A stretch of 64,000 bases of DNA from Candidatus Zixiibacteriota bacterium (lineage in GTDB: Bacteria; Zixibacteria; MSB-5A5; DSPP01): positions 15,331-79,330 of the forward strand of contig JAKEHY010000037.1 of NCBI GenBank assembly GCA_022614805.1, read 5' to 3'. The notes under the pieces were generated by a model. That model saw only the letters and a program-made list of their open reading frames with translations. It made no database searches and was not told the DNA's origin. Positions 1 to 8,849 of this stretch are shown piece after piece. Position numbers and translations under genes: made by a program. Numbering within the stretch: position 1 is the stretch's first letter; every line of letters starts with the position of its first letter.

Positions 1-84
1 TTTACCGGAAGTTCGGTTATACTCTGCCTTTCCGGACGGGGAGACAAGGATATGGGCATTGTGCAGAAACACTTGAACTTATGA
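1..84 (+). CDS. trpB: Tryptophan synthase beta chain, C-terminal end (partial)
   Basis: Only the last 27 codons are in the window; the gene enters from the left edge. The visible tail contains LSGRGDKDMGIV, the conserved C-terminal signature of TrpB (PLP-dependent condensation of indole with serine). The TGA stop overlaps the ATG of trpA in an ATGA junction, the usual trpB-trpA coupling. The identification rests on this short tail plus the adjacent trpA. Confidence 0.88.
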   Translation, partial: FTGSSVILCLSGRGDKDMGIVQKHLNL

Positions 85-872
85 ATCGGATTACCGCTTT
101 CTGGAAAAAAGGGAAAAAGGCTCTGGTGCCGTTCGTCACGGCCGGCTTTCCGAGAAAAAGCCGGACGCCGGAAATTGTTTTGGCACTGGCAGATTCGGGC
201 GCGCATATGGTTGAACTGGGTATCCCTTTCTCCGACCCGTTGGCAGACGGGCCAACCATTCAGGCCTCCTCGCAAGTTGCACTGGAAAACGGAGTCGGGT
301 TGGGTGATATTTTTGGGATGACGGAGAAAATTCGAACCAAAAGTGGGATTCCGCTCCTCTTGATGGGATATTACAACCCCCTTTTGGCGTACGGGCTGGA
401 GAAATTTGGAAAGGATGCTTCGAACGCCGGCGCCGATGGGCTGGTTGTGCCGGATTTGCCGCCGGAAGAGGGGGAAGAGCTTTCAAAAGTCTGCCGGAAA
501 CACCGCCTGTCCCTGATTTATTTGATTGCTCCGACCACGCCGCCCGAACGAGTGGCGAAAATTGACGCGGCTTCCACCGATTTCTGCTACTGCGTTTCGG
601 TAACCGGAGTCACCGGCCTTCGAAAAAACTTGAGCGGAGACCTGAAGGATTTTTTACTTTCCGTGCGGATGAGAACGAAAAAGCCTTTCGTGGTCGGATT
701 CGGCATCTCCACGCCGGAACAGGTGAGGCACGTAGCTCCCTATTCGGACGGCCTCGTGGTCGGCAGCGCGCTGGTGAAGATGTTTCTGCAGGAGAAAAAC
801 GGGAAGGCGGCTTTGCGAAAGGCCTGTTTGCTTATATCCAGGATGACCCGGAGGCTGAATGGAACTGGATGA
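81..872 (+). CDS. trpA: Tryptophan synthase alpha chain
   Basis: The 263-residue protein has the usual TrpA length. It cleaves indole-3-glycerol phosphate to indole, which is channelled to TrpB. The active-site segment VELGIPFSDPLADGPTIQ carries the catalytic Glu and Asp, and VVGSALV near the C-terminus is the phosphate-binding turn of the TIM barrel. The ATG overlaps the trpB stop, and the 3' end overlaps the next start by 14 bases, so translation is probably coupled through trpB-trpA-chorismate mutase. Confidence 0.96.
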   Translation: MNRITAFWKKGKKALVPFVTAGFPRKSRTPEIVLALADSGAHMVELGIPFSDPLADGPTIQASSQVALENGVGLGDIFGMTEKIRTKSGIPLLLMGYYNPLLAYGLEKFGKDASNAGADGLVVPDLPPEEGEELSKVCRKHRLSLIYLIAPTTPPERVAKIDAASTDFCYCVSVTGVTGLRKNLSGDLKDFLLSVRMRTKKPFVVGFGISTPEQVRHVAPYSDGLVVGSALVKMFLQEKNGKAALRKACLLISRMTRRLNGTG

Positions 873-1143
873 GCTGCGCCGGCAAATCGATTCCGTCGAC
901 CGGAAATTGGTCGAACTCTTAAACCAGCGGGCCAGGCTGGTGGAGGAAGTCGGCAAATTGAAGAAACGTCTGGGTATGGATGTCTATATGCCGGAACGGG
1001 AAAAGGAAATTTTGCAACTGACGGCGGGTGCCAATGGGGGGCCGTTTTCCAACGCCGCCATTCTACGGCTTTTCGAGCGGATTTTGGACGAGTCTCGCAG
1101 TCTGGAACGGAAAATAGCCGAGGATTTTGGAGGAAGGACGTAA
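859..1143 (+). CDS. Chorismate mutase, AroQ class
   Basis: This 94-residue all-helical protein converts chorismate to prephenate. [20 protein letters not shown] followed by a Lys-rich helix and the PEREKEIL segment is the classic AroQ-fold pattern, with the Arg and Lys residues that bind chorismate. It is a stand-alone domain placed directly before a DAHP synthase; in several bacteria the same two domains are fused, so the two proteins may form a complex here (inference). The start lies inside the trpA 3' end, and the stop overlaps the next ATG by one base. No symbol is given because aroQ also names the dehydroquinase at 10495. Confidence 0.92.
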   Translation: MELDELRRQIDSVDRKLVELLNQRARLVEEVGKLKKRLGMDVYMPEREKEILQLTAGANGGPFSNAAILRLFERILDESRSLERKIAEDFGGRT

Positions 1144-2156
1144 TGGTCATTGTTATGCAGCCGGGGGCGTCGGAGGAGCGGGTTCAAGCTGTCATCGAAC
1201 GGCTCGTGGAAAAGGGATTCGACGTCCACCGCTCCACCGGCGTGGAGCGCACGGTTCTGGGCGCCATCGGCAGCAAAAACGGCGTCGATTTTCGCGATTT
1301 CGAACTTTTAGAAGGGGTTCAGGAAGTAATCCGCATCACCGAGCCGTACAAGCTGGCGGGACGAACCTTTCAAAAAGAGAATTCCCAAATAAAGGCTGGC
1401 GGCGTGGTCATCGGCGGTCCGGAGGTGGTTCTTATGGCCGGCCCCTGCTCGGTGGAAAGCCGGACGCAGATTAAAACCATAGCCAAGCTGGTCAAGGAAG
1501 CCGGCGCCAAGGTCTTGCGCGGCGGGGCCTTCAAGCCGCGCACCTCTCCTTATTCGTTTCAAGGCCTCGGCGAAGAGGGCTTGAAATACCTCCGGGAGGC
1601 GGCGGACGCCTTCGGACTTTTGACCGTTTCCGAAATTATGGACCGGATGGACATCCCGATCGCCATCCGCTACATCGACATCATCCAAATCGGCGCGCGC
1701 AATATGCAGAACTTCACCCTCTTGCGCGAACTGGGGAATCTGAACAAGCCGATTCTGCTCAAGCGGGGGATGGCCGCCACCATCGACGAGCTCTTGATGG
1801 CGGCGGAATACGTTATGTCCGGAGGCAACCGGCAGGTGATTTTGTGCGAGCGGGGGATCCGCACCTTCGAGAACGCCACCCGCAACACGCTGGATATTTC
1901 CGCCATACCGGTGGTGAAGAAAAAGTCGCACCTGCCCATCATTGCCGACCCCTCCCACGGCACCGGCCTGCGCGACCACGTGGCGCCAATGGCCCGGGCG
2001 GCCGTGGCGGCCGGCGCGGACGGGCTTTTAATCGAGGTGCATCCCGAGCCGGACAAGGCCCTTTCGGACGGTGCCCAGTCCCTCTACCCGGAGCAGTTCA
2101 CCGGGCTTGTGCGCGAACTCCGCATCGTCGCCGAAGCCATTGGGAGAAAAATTTAG
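1143..2156 (+). CDS. aroF: 3-deoxy-7-phosphoheptulonate synthase, type I beta (copy 1)
   Basis: The 337-residue enzyme makes DAHP from phosphoenolpyruvate and erythrose 4-phosphate, the first step of the shikimate pathway. The first ~70 residues ([19 protein letters not shown]...) form the ferredoxin-like FGS regulatory domain of the I-beta subclass. The barrel follows with [40 protein letters not shown] and ADPSHGTG. The gene abuts chorismate mutase, and its TAG shares a G with the GTG start of argS. A clear paralogue lies at 4686-5711. Confidence 0.96.
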   Translation: MVIVMQPGASEERVQAVIERLVEKGFDVHRSTGVERTVLGAIGSKNGVDFRDFELLEGVQEVIRITEPYKLAGRTFQKENSQIKAGGVVIGGPEVVLMAGPCSVESRTQIKTIAKLVKEAGAKVLRGGAFKPRTSPYSFQGLGEEGLKYLREAADAFGLLTVSEIMDRMDIPIAIRYIDIIQIGARNMQNFTLLRELGNLNKPILLKRGMAATIDELLMAAEYVMSGGNRQVILCERGIRTFENATRNTLDISAIPVVKKKSHLPIIADPSHGTGLRDHVAPMARAAVAAGADGLLIEVHPEPDKALSDGAQSLYPEQFTGLVRELRIVAEAIGRKI

Positions 2157-3853
2157 TGGAATCGTTCAAAGAGGAAATCGCCAAAAAACTGGCCCTTAAA
2201 ACCGGCCGCGGCTGGGAGGAACTGGTCAAAACCATCGAAGTGCCGCCCCAGCCGGAGTTCGGCGATTTTGCCTTTCCCTGTCACGGTCTGGCGAAGGTAA
2301 TGAAGAAAAACCCGGCTGTGATTGCCGCCGAGCTGGCCGCCGCCATTACCGTCGTGGACGGGATAAAGAAAGTGCAGGCGGCCGCCGGCTACGTCAATTT
2401 CTGGGTGGATCGCAGCCGCGCTTCGCGCGAGGTTCTGAAAAACATCTTTGGTGAGGGGGCTTCTTACGGTTCGAGCAAAGTCGGTGAGGGCAAAACGATT
2501 GCCATCGATTATTCCTCCCCCAATATCGCCAAGCATTTCGGCGTGGGACACCTGCGCTCCACCGCCATCGGGCATTCGCTTTATCGCATTTATCGCAAGC
2601 TCGGCTACAAGACCGTCGGCATCAACCACCTCGGCGACTGGGGGACCCAGTTCGGCCAGTTGATTGCCGCCTTCAAAAAGTGGGGAAGCGAAGAAAAGCT
2701 TTCCGAAGTCCCGATTACCCACCTATTCGAATTGTACGTCCGCTTCAATAAGGAAGCCAAAGAAAATCCGGCGCTGGCGGAGGAAGGGCGGTCTTGGTTC
2801 AAAAAGCTGGAAAACGGCGATGCGGAAACGCGAAAACTCTGGCAGCACTTCAAGGACTTGAGTTTGAAAGAATTTGAGCGGATTTATAGAGCCCTGGGAA
2901 TTTCGTTCGATTACTACTGGGGGGAAAGTTTTTACAACGACAAAATCGAACGAGTCATCAAACTTTTGGAGGAGAAGAAACTCTCGCGTCTGTCCGAAGG
3001 GGCCTTGGTCGTGGACCTGTCGGCCTACGATATGCCCCCCCTGCTTTTGCGCAAAAAAGACGAGGCAACCTTGTATTCCACCCGCGATCTGGCCGCCGCC
3101 ATCCTGCGCTGGGAGCAGTTTCAGTTCGACCGTTCCCTTTACGTGGTCAACGTGGCCCAGGATTTGCACTTCAAACAGCTTTTCAAAACCCTCGAACTGG
3201 CCGGTTTCGACTGGTCCTCCCGGATGGTGCATGTCTCCTTCGGCTGGGTGAAATTCGGCGACGCCGTGATGTCCACCCGCGAGGGAAACATCGTTTTTCT
3301 GAAAGAAGTCCTGGAAAAAGGAATTGAGCTGGCGGAGAAGACCATTCGCGAAAAAAATCCGGATTTGAAGGATTTGGAAAAAACCGCCCGGATGATTGCG
3401 GAGGGAGCCATTATGTTCGCCGATTTGTCCACCCGCCGGCACAAGGACATCACCTTCCGCTGGGAGGAAGTTTTGAATTTTGAAGGAGAAACCGGGCCGT
3501 ATCTGCAATACACCCACGCCCGGCTGGCCTCACTTTTGCGCAAGTATGGCAAACCGGTCAAGGGGGAAGTGAATTTCGATTTGCTTTCCTCCGAGCGGGT
3601 CTGGCCGGCGGCGCGCCAACTGGGAAATTTCCCCTCGACCCTTCTGGCCGCGGCGGAAGCATATGAACCTTCTTTTATCGCCACCCATTTGCTCGATTTG
3701 GCCAAAGCGTTCAATGCTTTTTATCAGACTGAACGGATTCTGACTGACGATGCCGCCGCCACGGATGCCCGGATTTTGCTTTGCTCCTGCGTGAAGACCG
3801 TGTTGAAAGAGGGACTTTATTTGCTCGGCATCGAATCCCCGGAGGAAATGTGA
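2156..3853 (+). CDS. argS: Arginyl-tRNA synthetase
   Basis: The GTG start overlaps the preceding stop by one base and gives 565 residues, normal for ArgRS. The N-terminal additional domain carries PQPEFGDFAFPCHGLAK. The class I catalytic core has YSSPNIAK followed by GVGHLRST (a HIGH-box variant with Gly in the first His position), and the KMSK region reads VMSTREGNIV. The C-terminal helical anticodon-binding domain ends the protein. A longer frame upstream of 2156 overlaps the DAHP synthase and is not needed. The gene is embedded in the aromatic operon between the two DAHP synthases, an unusual position. Confidence 0.95.
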   Translation: MESFKEEIAKKLALKTGRGWEELVKTIEVPPQPEFGDFAFPCHGLAKVMKKNPAVIAAELAAAITVVDGIKKVQAAAGYVNFWVDRSRASREVLKNIFGEGASYGSSKVGEGKTIAIDYSSPNIAKHFGVGHLRSTAIGHSLYRIYRKLGYKTVGINHLGDWGTQFGQLIAAFKKWGSEEKLSEVPITHLFELYVRFNKEAKENPALAEEGRSWFKKLENGDAETRKLWQHFKDLSLKEFERIYRALGISFDYYWGESFYNDKIERVIKLLEEKKLSRLSEGALVVDLSAYDMPPLLLRKKDEATLYSTRDLAAAILRWEQFQFDRSLYVVNVAQDLHFKQLFKTLELAGFDWSSRMVHVSFGWVKFGDAVMSTREGNIVFLKEVLEKGIELAEKTIREKNPDLKDLEKTARMIAEGAIMFADLSTRRHKDITFRWEEVLNFEGETGPYLQYTHARLASLLRKYGKPVKGEVNFDLLSSERVWPAARQLGNFPSTLLAAAEAYEPSFIATHLLDLAKAFNAFYQTERILTDDAAATDARILLCSCVKTVLKEGLYLLGIESPEEM

Positions 3854-4683
3854 AACCCTTCCGGCAGGTGGCGATTGTTGGCACCGGCCTCGTTGGCGGT
3901 TCCATCGGGCTGGCTTTGCGAAATAAAAAAATAGCCCGCGTCGGTTTGGACCGGCCGGAAGTTTTACGTAAAGCTTTGAAGTTCGGAGCCATTGACCGAA
4001 AAGCAGGAAATTTGAAAGAGGCCGTGGATGGAGCGGATTTAATCATCTTGGCGACACCGGTGGGGGAAATCCTCGATTTACTTCCCCAACTTGCGGCAAG
4101 GGTTCCCCCGGCGGCCTTGATAACCGATGTCGGGAGCACCAAAAGGGAAATCTGCCGTTTGGCAGAAAAGGACTTGAAGAATTTCATCGGCGGGCACCCC
4201 TTGGCCGGAAAGGAGAAAAACGGAATTGAAAGCGCCGATGGGAAGCTGTTCGCGGGCAAAAATTGGTTTCTCTGCGCGAACGGAAATCCGGCCGCGCTGG
4301 CCCGTCTGAAAAATTTCGTCCGCCTGCTGGGGGCCCGGCCGATGGTGGTTCGGCCGGAGGCGCATGACCGTATTCTGGCGGCCACATCCCATCTGCCGCA
4401 GTTAGTGTCAACCATTCTTGCGGCGACGGTCGTCGGTTTATTGAAGAAGGAAACAAAAAGTATCCAAGCCTTTGCGGGAACCGGGTTGAGGGATACCACC
4501 CGCCTGGCCGGTTCCCGATTTTCCGTCTGGAAGGATGTCTTCGCCACCAATCACTTGGAAATAGAGCGGGCTTGGAACCGGTTCGCAGAAAGGGTCACTC
4601 AAATCTCGGATGTGGTTTCCCATTCGAGAATCCTGGAACGCCGGTTTGGGGAAGCGAATGCGTTCAGGAGGAGGCTGGAGTAA
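3850..4683 (+). CDS. tyrA: Prephenate dehydrogenase
   Basis: The 277-residue enzyme oxidatively decarboxylates prephenate to 4-hydroxyphenylpyruvate for tyrosine synthesis. It opens with the Rossmann motif VGTGLVGGSIGLAL; TDVGSTK and IGGHPLAGKEKNGIE are the conserved TyrA active-site segments. The start is GTG, inside the argS stop, with GGAGGA just upstream. An upstream in-frame extension to 3781 would overlap argS by about 70 bases and is unlikely. No ACT domain is visible. Confidence 0.94.
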   Translation: MKPFRQVAIVGTGLVGGSIGLALRNKKIARVGLDRPEVLRKALKFGAIDRKAGNLKEAVDGADLIILATPVGEILDLLPQLAARVPPAALITDVGSTKREICRLAEKDLKNFIGGHPLAGKEKNGIESADGKLFAGKNWFLCANGNPAALARLKNFVRLLGARPMVVRPEAHDRILAATSHLPQLVSTILAATVVGLLKKETKSIQAFAGTGLRDTTRLAGSRFSVWKDVFATNHLEIERAWNRFAERVTQISDVVSHSRILERRFGEANAFRRRLE

Positions 4684-4685
4684 GG

Positions 4686-5711
4686 ATGCTGGTCGTACTG
4701 GAGCGCACCGCCACATCGGAACAGGTCGAAGCGGTCTGCGCGGAAGTGCGCAAAATGGGGCTTACCCCGCATGCTTTGCCGGGAGCCCAGCGGACGGTGG
4801 TCGGCATCACCGGCAATCTGGGGATGGTCAACTCCGGGCGGCTGGAGACGATGCCCGGCGTCATCGAAATCATCCACGTCACCCAGCCGTTCAAACTCGT
4901 TTCCCGGGAGTTCAGAAGAGAGGATACCGTCATCCCGGTCGGCCCTCCCGGAAGCAAAGTCGAAATCGGAGGGAAAAAAGTGTGCGTTTTGGCCGGGCCC
5001 TGCGCGGTGGAGAGCCGGGAACAGGCGTTCGCGATTGCCGAGCGGGTCAAGGCTGCCGGCGCCGAAATCTTCCGCGGCGGCGCCTTCAAGCCCCGCACCT
5101 CCCCCTACAGCTTTCAGGGACTGGGGGAGGAGGGATTGAAAATTCTGGCCCTCGTTCGTGAAAAGTTCGGCCTCTTGGTGGTCACCGAGGCCATCGATTC
5201 GGAGAGCTTGAATCTGGTGGAAGAGTACGCCGACATCATCCAGATTGGCGCCCGCAATATGCAGAACTTCTCCCTTTTGAAACAGGCCGGAAAAGCCGAA
5301 AAGCCGGTTTTGCTCAAGCGGGGAATGTCCGCCACCCTGCAGGAGCTGTTGATGGCGGCGGAATACATCGTTTCGGAGGGAAACCCGAACGTGATTCTGT
5401 GCGAGCGGGGGGTGCGCACCTTTGCCGACCACACCCGCAACACGCTCGATTTGTCCGCCATTCCCTTTGTCGAGCGCACCAGCCACCTGCCGATTATCGC
5501 CGACCCCTCCCACGGCACCGGCCGGCGGGAAAAGGTTCTGCCGATGTCCCGCGCGGCGGTCGCGGCCGGGGCGGACGGACTCCTTATCGAAGTGCACCAC
5601 AAACCGGATGAAGCCCTCTCCGACGGGCCGGAGTCGATTTATCCGGAGCAATTTAATATCCTGATGAAAGAAATTTCCGGCATTGCAAAGGTAATCGGGC
5701 GGGAGGTATGA
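4686..5711 (+). CDS. aroF: 3-deoxy-7-phosphoheptulonate synthase, type I beta (copy 2)
   Basis: A 341-residue paralogue of the enzyme at 1143 with the same layout: N-terminal FGS domain (MLVVLERTATSEQVEAVC...) and a barrel with [48 protein letters not shown] and ADPSHGTG. The ATG at 4686 has an AGGAGG-type site overlapping the tyrA end. Two FGS-type isozymes in one operon suggest different feedback specificity; being next to tyrA this copy could be the tyrosine-responsive one (inference). The stop overlaps the aroA ATG. Confidence 0.96.
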   Translation: MLVVLERTATSEQVEAVCAEVRKMGLTPHALPGAQRTVVGITGNLGMVNSGRLETMPGVIEIIHVTQPFKLVSREFRREDTVIPVGPPGSKVEIGGKKVCVLAGPCAVESREQAFAIAERVKAAGAEIFRGGAFKPRTSPYSFQGLGEEGLKILALVREKFGLLVVTEAIDSESLNLVEEYADIIQIGARNMQNFSLLKQAGKAEKPVLLKRGMSATLQELLMAAEYIVSEGNPNVILCERGVRTFADHTRNTLDLSAIPFVERTSHLPIIADPSHGTGRREKVLPMSRAAVAAGADGLLIEVHHKPDEALSDGPESIYPEQFNILMKEISGIAKVIGREV

Positions 5712-7078
5712 AAAAAATCGTTTTGACCCGAAAAGCGGAAACCGGCCCGGAATACAAAGTCGTTCGTCCCGCCGGGCCGCTGAAAGGGGAGGCCACCGTC
5801 CCCGGCGACAAGTCGATTTCCCACCGGGCGGCGATTCTCGCTTCCGCCGCTTCCGGCCGCTCCGAGTTTGCCAATTTTTCGCATAACTCCGATTGTCTCT
5901 CCACCCTGACCTGCCTCGAAGCGCTCGGGGTGGGGATTCAACGAGAGACCGACCGGCTGCTTATCGCCGGAAAAGGGTTTGGACAATTTCGGGCGCCATC
6001 CGAACCGCTTTACTGCGGCAACTCCGGCACCACGATGAGGCTTTTGTGCGGGCTTCTGGCCGGTTGCAACTTTGAGATCACCTTGGATGGTGATTCCTCC
6101 TTGCGCACCCGGCCGATGGAGCGGGTCTTGGCGCCGCTTGCAAAGATGGGGCTGAAAATTATTAAAGACGGCCCGCCGCCGTTCACAATTGCCGGCGGAA
6201 AACTTTCCGGCATAGAGTACCTTTTGCCGGTGGCGTCGGCGCAGGTGAAATCGGCGATTTTGCTGGCCGGTTTGCAGGCAGAAGGAAAAACCACGGTGGT
6301 CGAAAAAATTCCCACCCGCGACCATACCGAGCGGATGCTTTCGGCTATGAAAGCCCCGATTGAAATCTTCGCTCCAAGTTTTGACCCCGCCACGCTGGAA
6401 GGAAGGTTGGCCAAGGACCAGAGGGAAAGAAAAATTTCCGTTACCCAGACCGGAACGCTTGTTCCTTTGCGTATGAAAATTCCGGGGGATTTTTCGAGCG
6501 CCGCCTTTCTGGTCGCCGCCGCCATTCTGGTTCCGAAATCGAAACTTACGGTACGCGAAGTTGGATTGAATCCAACCCGGACCGCCTTTTTGAACGTGCT
6601 CAAACGGATGGGAGCCGAAGTGAACTGGAAAGTGGAGGAGGAACAGGCGGGGGAACCGATCGGTTCCATTACCGCACGGCACAGCCAATTGAGGGGGGTC
6701 AAAATCTCCGGGAAGATTGTCCCCAATTTAATAGATGAGCTGCCGCTTTTGGCCTGTCTGGCCGCCTCGGCCGAGGGAACAACCGTCATCCGGGATGCCG
6801 GCGAGCTGCGCAAAAAGGAATCGGACCGGATTGCCGCGGTTACCTCCAACCTGCGCAAAATGGGGGCGAAGGTCGGCGAGCTGGAAGATGGCTGGGCCAT
6901 CGAGGGGCCGACCGAACCTGCCGGAGCCGATATCGAAAGCTTCGGCGACCATCGGATTGCAATGGCTTTTTCCGTTCTCGGACTGGTCGCCTCGGGCGAA
7001 ACGCTGATTTCGCAGCCGGAATGCGTCGAGGTTTCCTTCCCCGGATTTTTTGAGACGCTGGAAGGGCTTGCTCGATGA
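5708..7078 (+). CDS. aroA: 3-phosphoshikimate 1-carboxyvinyltransferase (EPSP synthase)
   Basis: The 456-residue enzyme transfers enolpyruvate from PEP to shikimate 3-phosphate. Visible family motifs are the substrate-binding VPGDKSISHRA, LYCGNSGTTMRL, DGDSSLRTRPM, LPVASAQVKSA, RDHTERML and, near the C-terminus, KESDRI and FGDHRIAMA. A short N-terminal extension (about 20 residues) precedes the usual start of homology. It overlaps its neighbours on both sides by four bases. Confidence 0.97.
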   Translation: MKKIVLTRKAETGPEYKVVRPAGPLKGEATVPGDKSISHRAAILASAASGRSEFANFSHNSDCLSTLTCLEALGVGIQRETDRLLIAGKGFGQFRAPSEPLYCGNSGTTMRLLCGLLAGCNFEITLDGDSSLRTRPMERVLAPLAKMGLKIIKDGPPPFTIAGGKLSGIEYLLPVASAQVKSAILLAGLQAEGKTTVVEKIPTRDHTERMLSAMKAPIEIFAPSFDPATLEGRLAKDQRERKISVTQTGTLVPLRMKIPGDFSSAAFLVAAAILVPKSKLTVREVGLNPTRTAFLNVLKRMGAEVNWKVEEEQAGEPIGSITARHSQLRGVKISGKIVPNLIDELPLLACLAASAEGTTVIRDAGELRKKESDRIAAVTSNLRKMGAKVGELEDGWAIEGPTEPAGADIESFGDHRIAMAFSVLGLVASGETLISQPECVEVSFPGFFETLEGLAR

Positions 7079-7923
7079 AAAAAGCCAAACCTCCCGGTCT
7101 CGCCGGAATCATCGGCTATCCTTTGGACCACTCCCTTTCCCCTTTTATTCACAATTTGGGCTTTGCCCTGAAAAAACTGCCCTATGTTTTCGTTAAAATT
7201 GAAATCCCGCCCGCCCGGCTCAATCGCACCGTCGGTGCTTTGGTCGATTTGGGATTCATCGGCGCCAACGTAACGATGCCGCACAAGGAAGCGTCCGCCC
7301 GTCTGGTGGACGCCCTGTCCCCGGAAGCCCGTGCCGTGGGGGCGGTCAATACGCTGGTGATTAGCGGCCGCAAGATAAAGGGCTACAACACCGACATCGA
7401 GGGCTTTGCCCGTTCGCTGAAAGCGTTTGCACGCGACCGTAGCTTTCCGACCGCAGCCATCTTCGGCGCCGGCGGGGCGGCCGCCGCCGTCGGGTATGCC
7501 TTGTTTCGCCGTTTTCAAACCCGCCACTTTCATTTTATCTGCCGCAACTGGCGCAAGGCGAAAAAAAATCTTTCCGAGAAACCGTTTTTCGGGAAAGGCT
7601 TCTGGGCCGACTTCGTGGATTGGGAGGATGCGGAACGGGCCGTTCGGGCTTCCAACCTAATTGTCAACGCCACGCCGGTTGGAATGGAGGGGAAAAAGAC
7701 CTTCCCCGTCTCTCCGGCCGCCTTCCGATTTGGCCAGACGGCCTGCGATTTGATTTACAACCCCCCCCTCACTCCTTTTATGCGTCTGGCCAAAAAAGGA
7801 GGCGCAAAAGCGATGGGCGGTCTGGAAATGCTGCTTCAGCAGGCGGCCGTCTCGTTTGAACTCTGGACCGGAGAAAAAATGCCGGTGGAGAAGGTGCGCC
7901 AAGAACTCCTGGATTCTTTTTAG
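7075..7923 (+). CDS. aroE: Shikimate dehydrogenase
   Basis: The 282-residue enzyme reduces 3-dehydroshikimate with NADPH. It carries GYPLDHSLSPFIHN (shikimate binding), ANVTMPHKEA with the catalytic Lys, GAVNTLV, the YNTDIEGF segment, and the GAGGAAAAV dinucleotide-binding loop. The C-terminal GGLEMLLQQAAVSFELWTG is also typical. The ATG overlaps the aroA stop. The region from 7540 to 7600 is Lys/Arg-rich after the Rossmann loop, in keeping with NADPH use. Confidence 0.96.
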   Translation: MKKAKPPGLAGIIGYPLDHSLSPFIHNLGFALKKLPYVFVKIEIPPARLNRTVGALVDLGFIGANVTMPHKEASARLVDALSPEARAVGAVNTLVISGRKIKGYNTDIEGFARSLKAFARDRSFPTAAIFGAGGAAAAVGYALFRRFQTRHFHFICRNWRKAKKNLSEKPFFGKGFWADFVDWEDAERAVRASNLIVNATPVGMEGKKTFPVSPAAFRFGQTACDLIYNPPLTPFMRLAKKGGAKAMGGLEMLLQQAAVSFELWTGEKMPVEKVRQELLDSF

Positions 7924-7929
7924 CCCGCT

Positions 7930-8388
7930 ATGAAGGTTTCCCATCCGGCAGCCGGGCAGATCTCCTTTCGTTTGCTCGAAGTGGTTAAAGCAGGGGGGCG
8001 ACGGGGAATTTTGACCTTTTGGATGCTCGCAAAGATTATGGTTCCGGTTTTCATCGCCGTCTATTTGCTGCGTCAAACCCCGTTTTTCGGGCAGATGGCC
8101 GGCTTGTTCCGGCCGTATATGGGGATTCTGGGCCTTCCCGGCGACGTCGCTTTGGCGGTGGTGATGGGAAGTTTGGTCAATCTCTATTCCGCCATTGCCG
8201 TTCTGGCTCCCCTGGAGCTTTCCTGGCAGCAGCTCACCGTGGCCTCGATTTTTTTGGGGGTTTCCCATTCCCATCTGATGGAAGGGGCAATTATGTACAA
8301 AATGAAAACCCGATTTGTAACGATTGCTTTTCTTCGGCTCCTTATCGGTTTTTTGCTGGCCTGGGGGATGAAGTTTTTTTTGTTATGA
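7930..8388 (+). CDS. Gate (nucleoside-recognition) domain membrane protein, first half
   Basis: A 152-residue, very hydrophobic protein with about four membrane spans. It resembles the nucleoside-recognition/Gate domain family (SpmA/SpmB-like, FeoB C-terminal-like): a polar N-terminus, a LGLPGDVALAVVMGSLVNLYSA segment, and SHSHLMEGAIMYKM in a later helix. It is followed by a second, similar half gene whose start overlaps its stop. The substrate is unknown. Its place between aroE and aroK suggests co-transcription, not necessarily a role in aromatic synthesis. Confidence 0.7.
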   Translation: MKVSHPAAGQISFRLLEVVKAGGRRGILTFWMLAKIMVPVFIAVYLLRQTPFFGQMAGLFRPYMGILGLPGDVALAVVMGSLVNLYSAIAVLAPLELSWQQLTVASIFLGVSHSHLMEGAIMYKMKTRFVTIAFLRLLIGFLLAWGMKFFLL

Positions 8389-8849
8389 TGGATGCCTGGC
8401 TTCCCGTTCTCGCTTCAATGGGCACGGACCTTTTTCGTCTGCTCTTGAAGATTTTTCTTATCATCCTGCCTCTTTTTATCGTGCTGGAATACGTTCAGCG
8501 CCGTGGGATGCTGGACTGGCTGGGGGGGAAGCTGGGCCGGTTTTTGGGCTTCTTGCATTTCAAGAAAAATTCCATCTTTCCGCTTCTGGCCGGACTTTGC
8601 TTCGGCATCAGCTACGGGGCCGGCGTGCTGTTGGACGAAGCCCGCCAGGGACGGCTGGAGGGAAAACAGACCTTTCTGGTGGCCACCTATCTGGGCATCT
8701 GCCATGCCGTTTTTGAGGACACCCTCCTTTTCGTCGTCATTGGCGCTTCCGGCTTGCTTCTGGTGATACCCCGGCTCGTGGCCGCCTCGCTCGTTGTATA
8801 CCTTTTGGGTTTTCTGCCGGACCGGTTCTATGCCAAAATTGGAGGGTAA
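8385..8849 (+). CDS. Gate (nucleoside-recognition) domain membrane protein, second half
   Basis: The ATG at 8385 (or the next at 8388) gives 153-154 residues. The protein is hydrophobic with about four helices and includes FPLLAGLCFGISYGAGVL and a later GICHAVFEDTLLFVVIGA helix; both are typical of Gate-domain proteins. It overlaps the upstream partner by four bases and the aroK start by 20 bases. The pair looks like a split two-subunit Gate transporter or sensor. The function is not known. Confidence 0.7.
   Translation: MMDAWLPVLASMGTDLFRLLLKIFLIILPLFIVLEYVQRRGMLDWLGGKLGRFLGFLHFKKNSIFPLLAGLCFGISYGAGVLLDEARQGRLEGKQTFLVATYLGICHAVFEDTLLFVVIGASGLLLVIPRLVAASLVVYLLGFLPDRFYAKIGG

Noticed and set aside
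1844-2155. Upstream in-frame extension of argS
   Set aside because: It overlaps the DAHP synthase for over 300 bases, and the family N-terminus begins at the GTG at 2156.
2100-2160. T-box or attenuator before argS or in the trp-aro genes
   Set aside because: Starts overlap stops, leaving no leader; the start of the operon lies outside the window.
4599-5651. Long minus-strand open frame opposite the second DAHP synthase
   Set aside because: Antisense shadow: a similar frame occurs opposite the first paralogue (1308-1979), which is expected because the two genes share sequence.
6010-7533. Long minus-strand open frame (about 507 codons) opposite aroA/aroE
   Set aside because: Its translation has no recognisable domain, is rich in Ser, Arg and Pro as expected for the antisense of GC-rich genes, and lies over two unmistakable enzymes.
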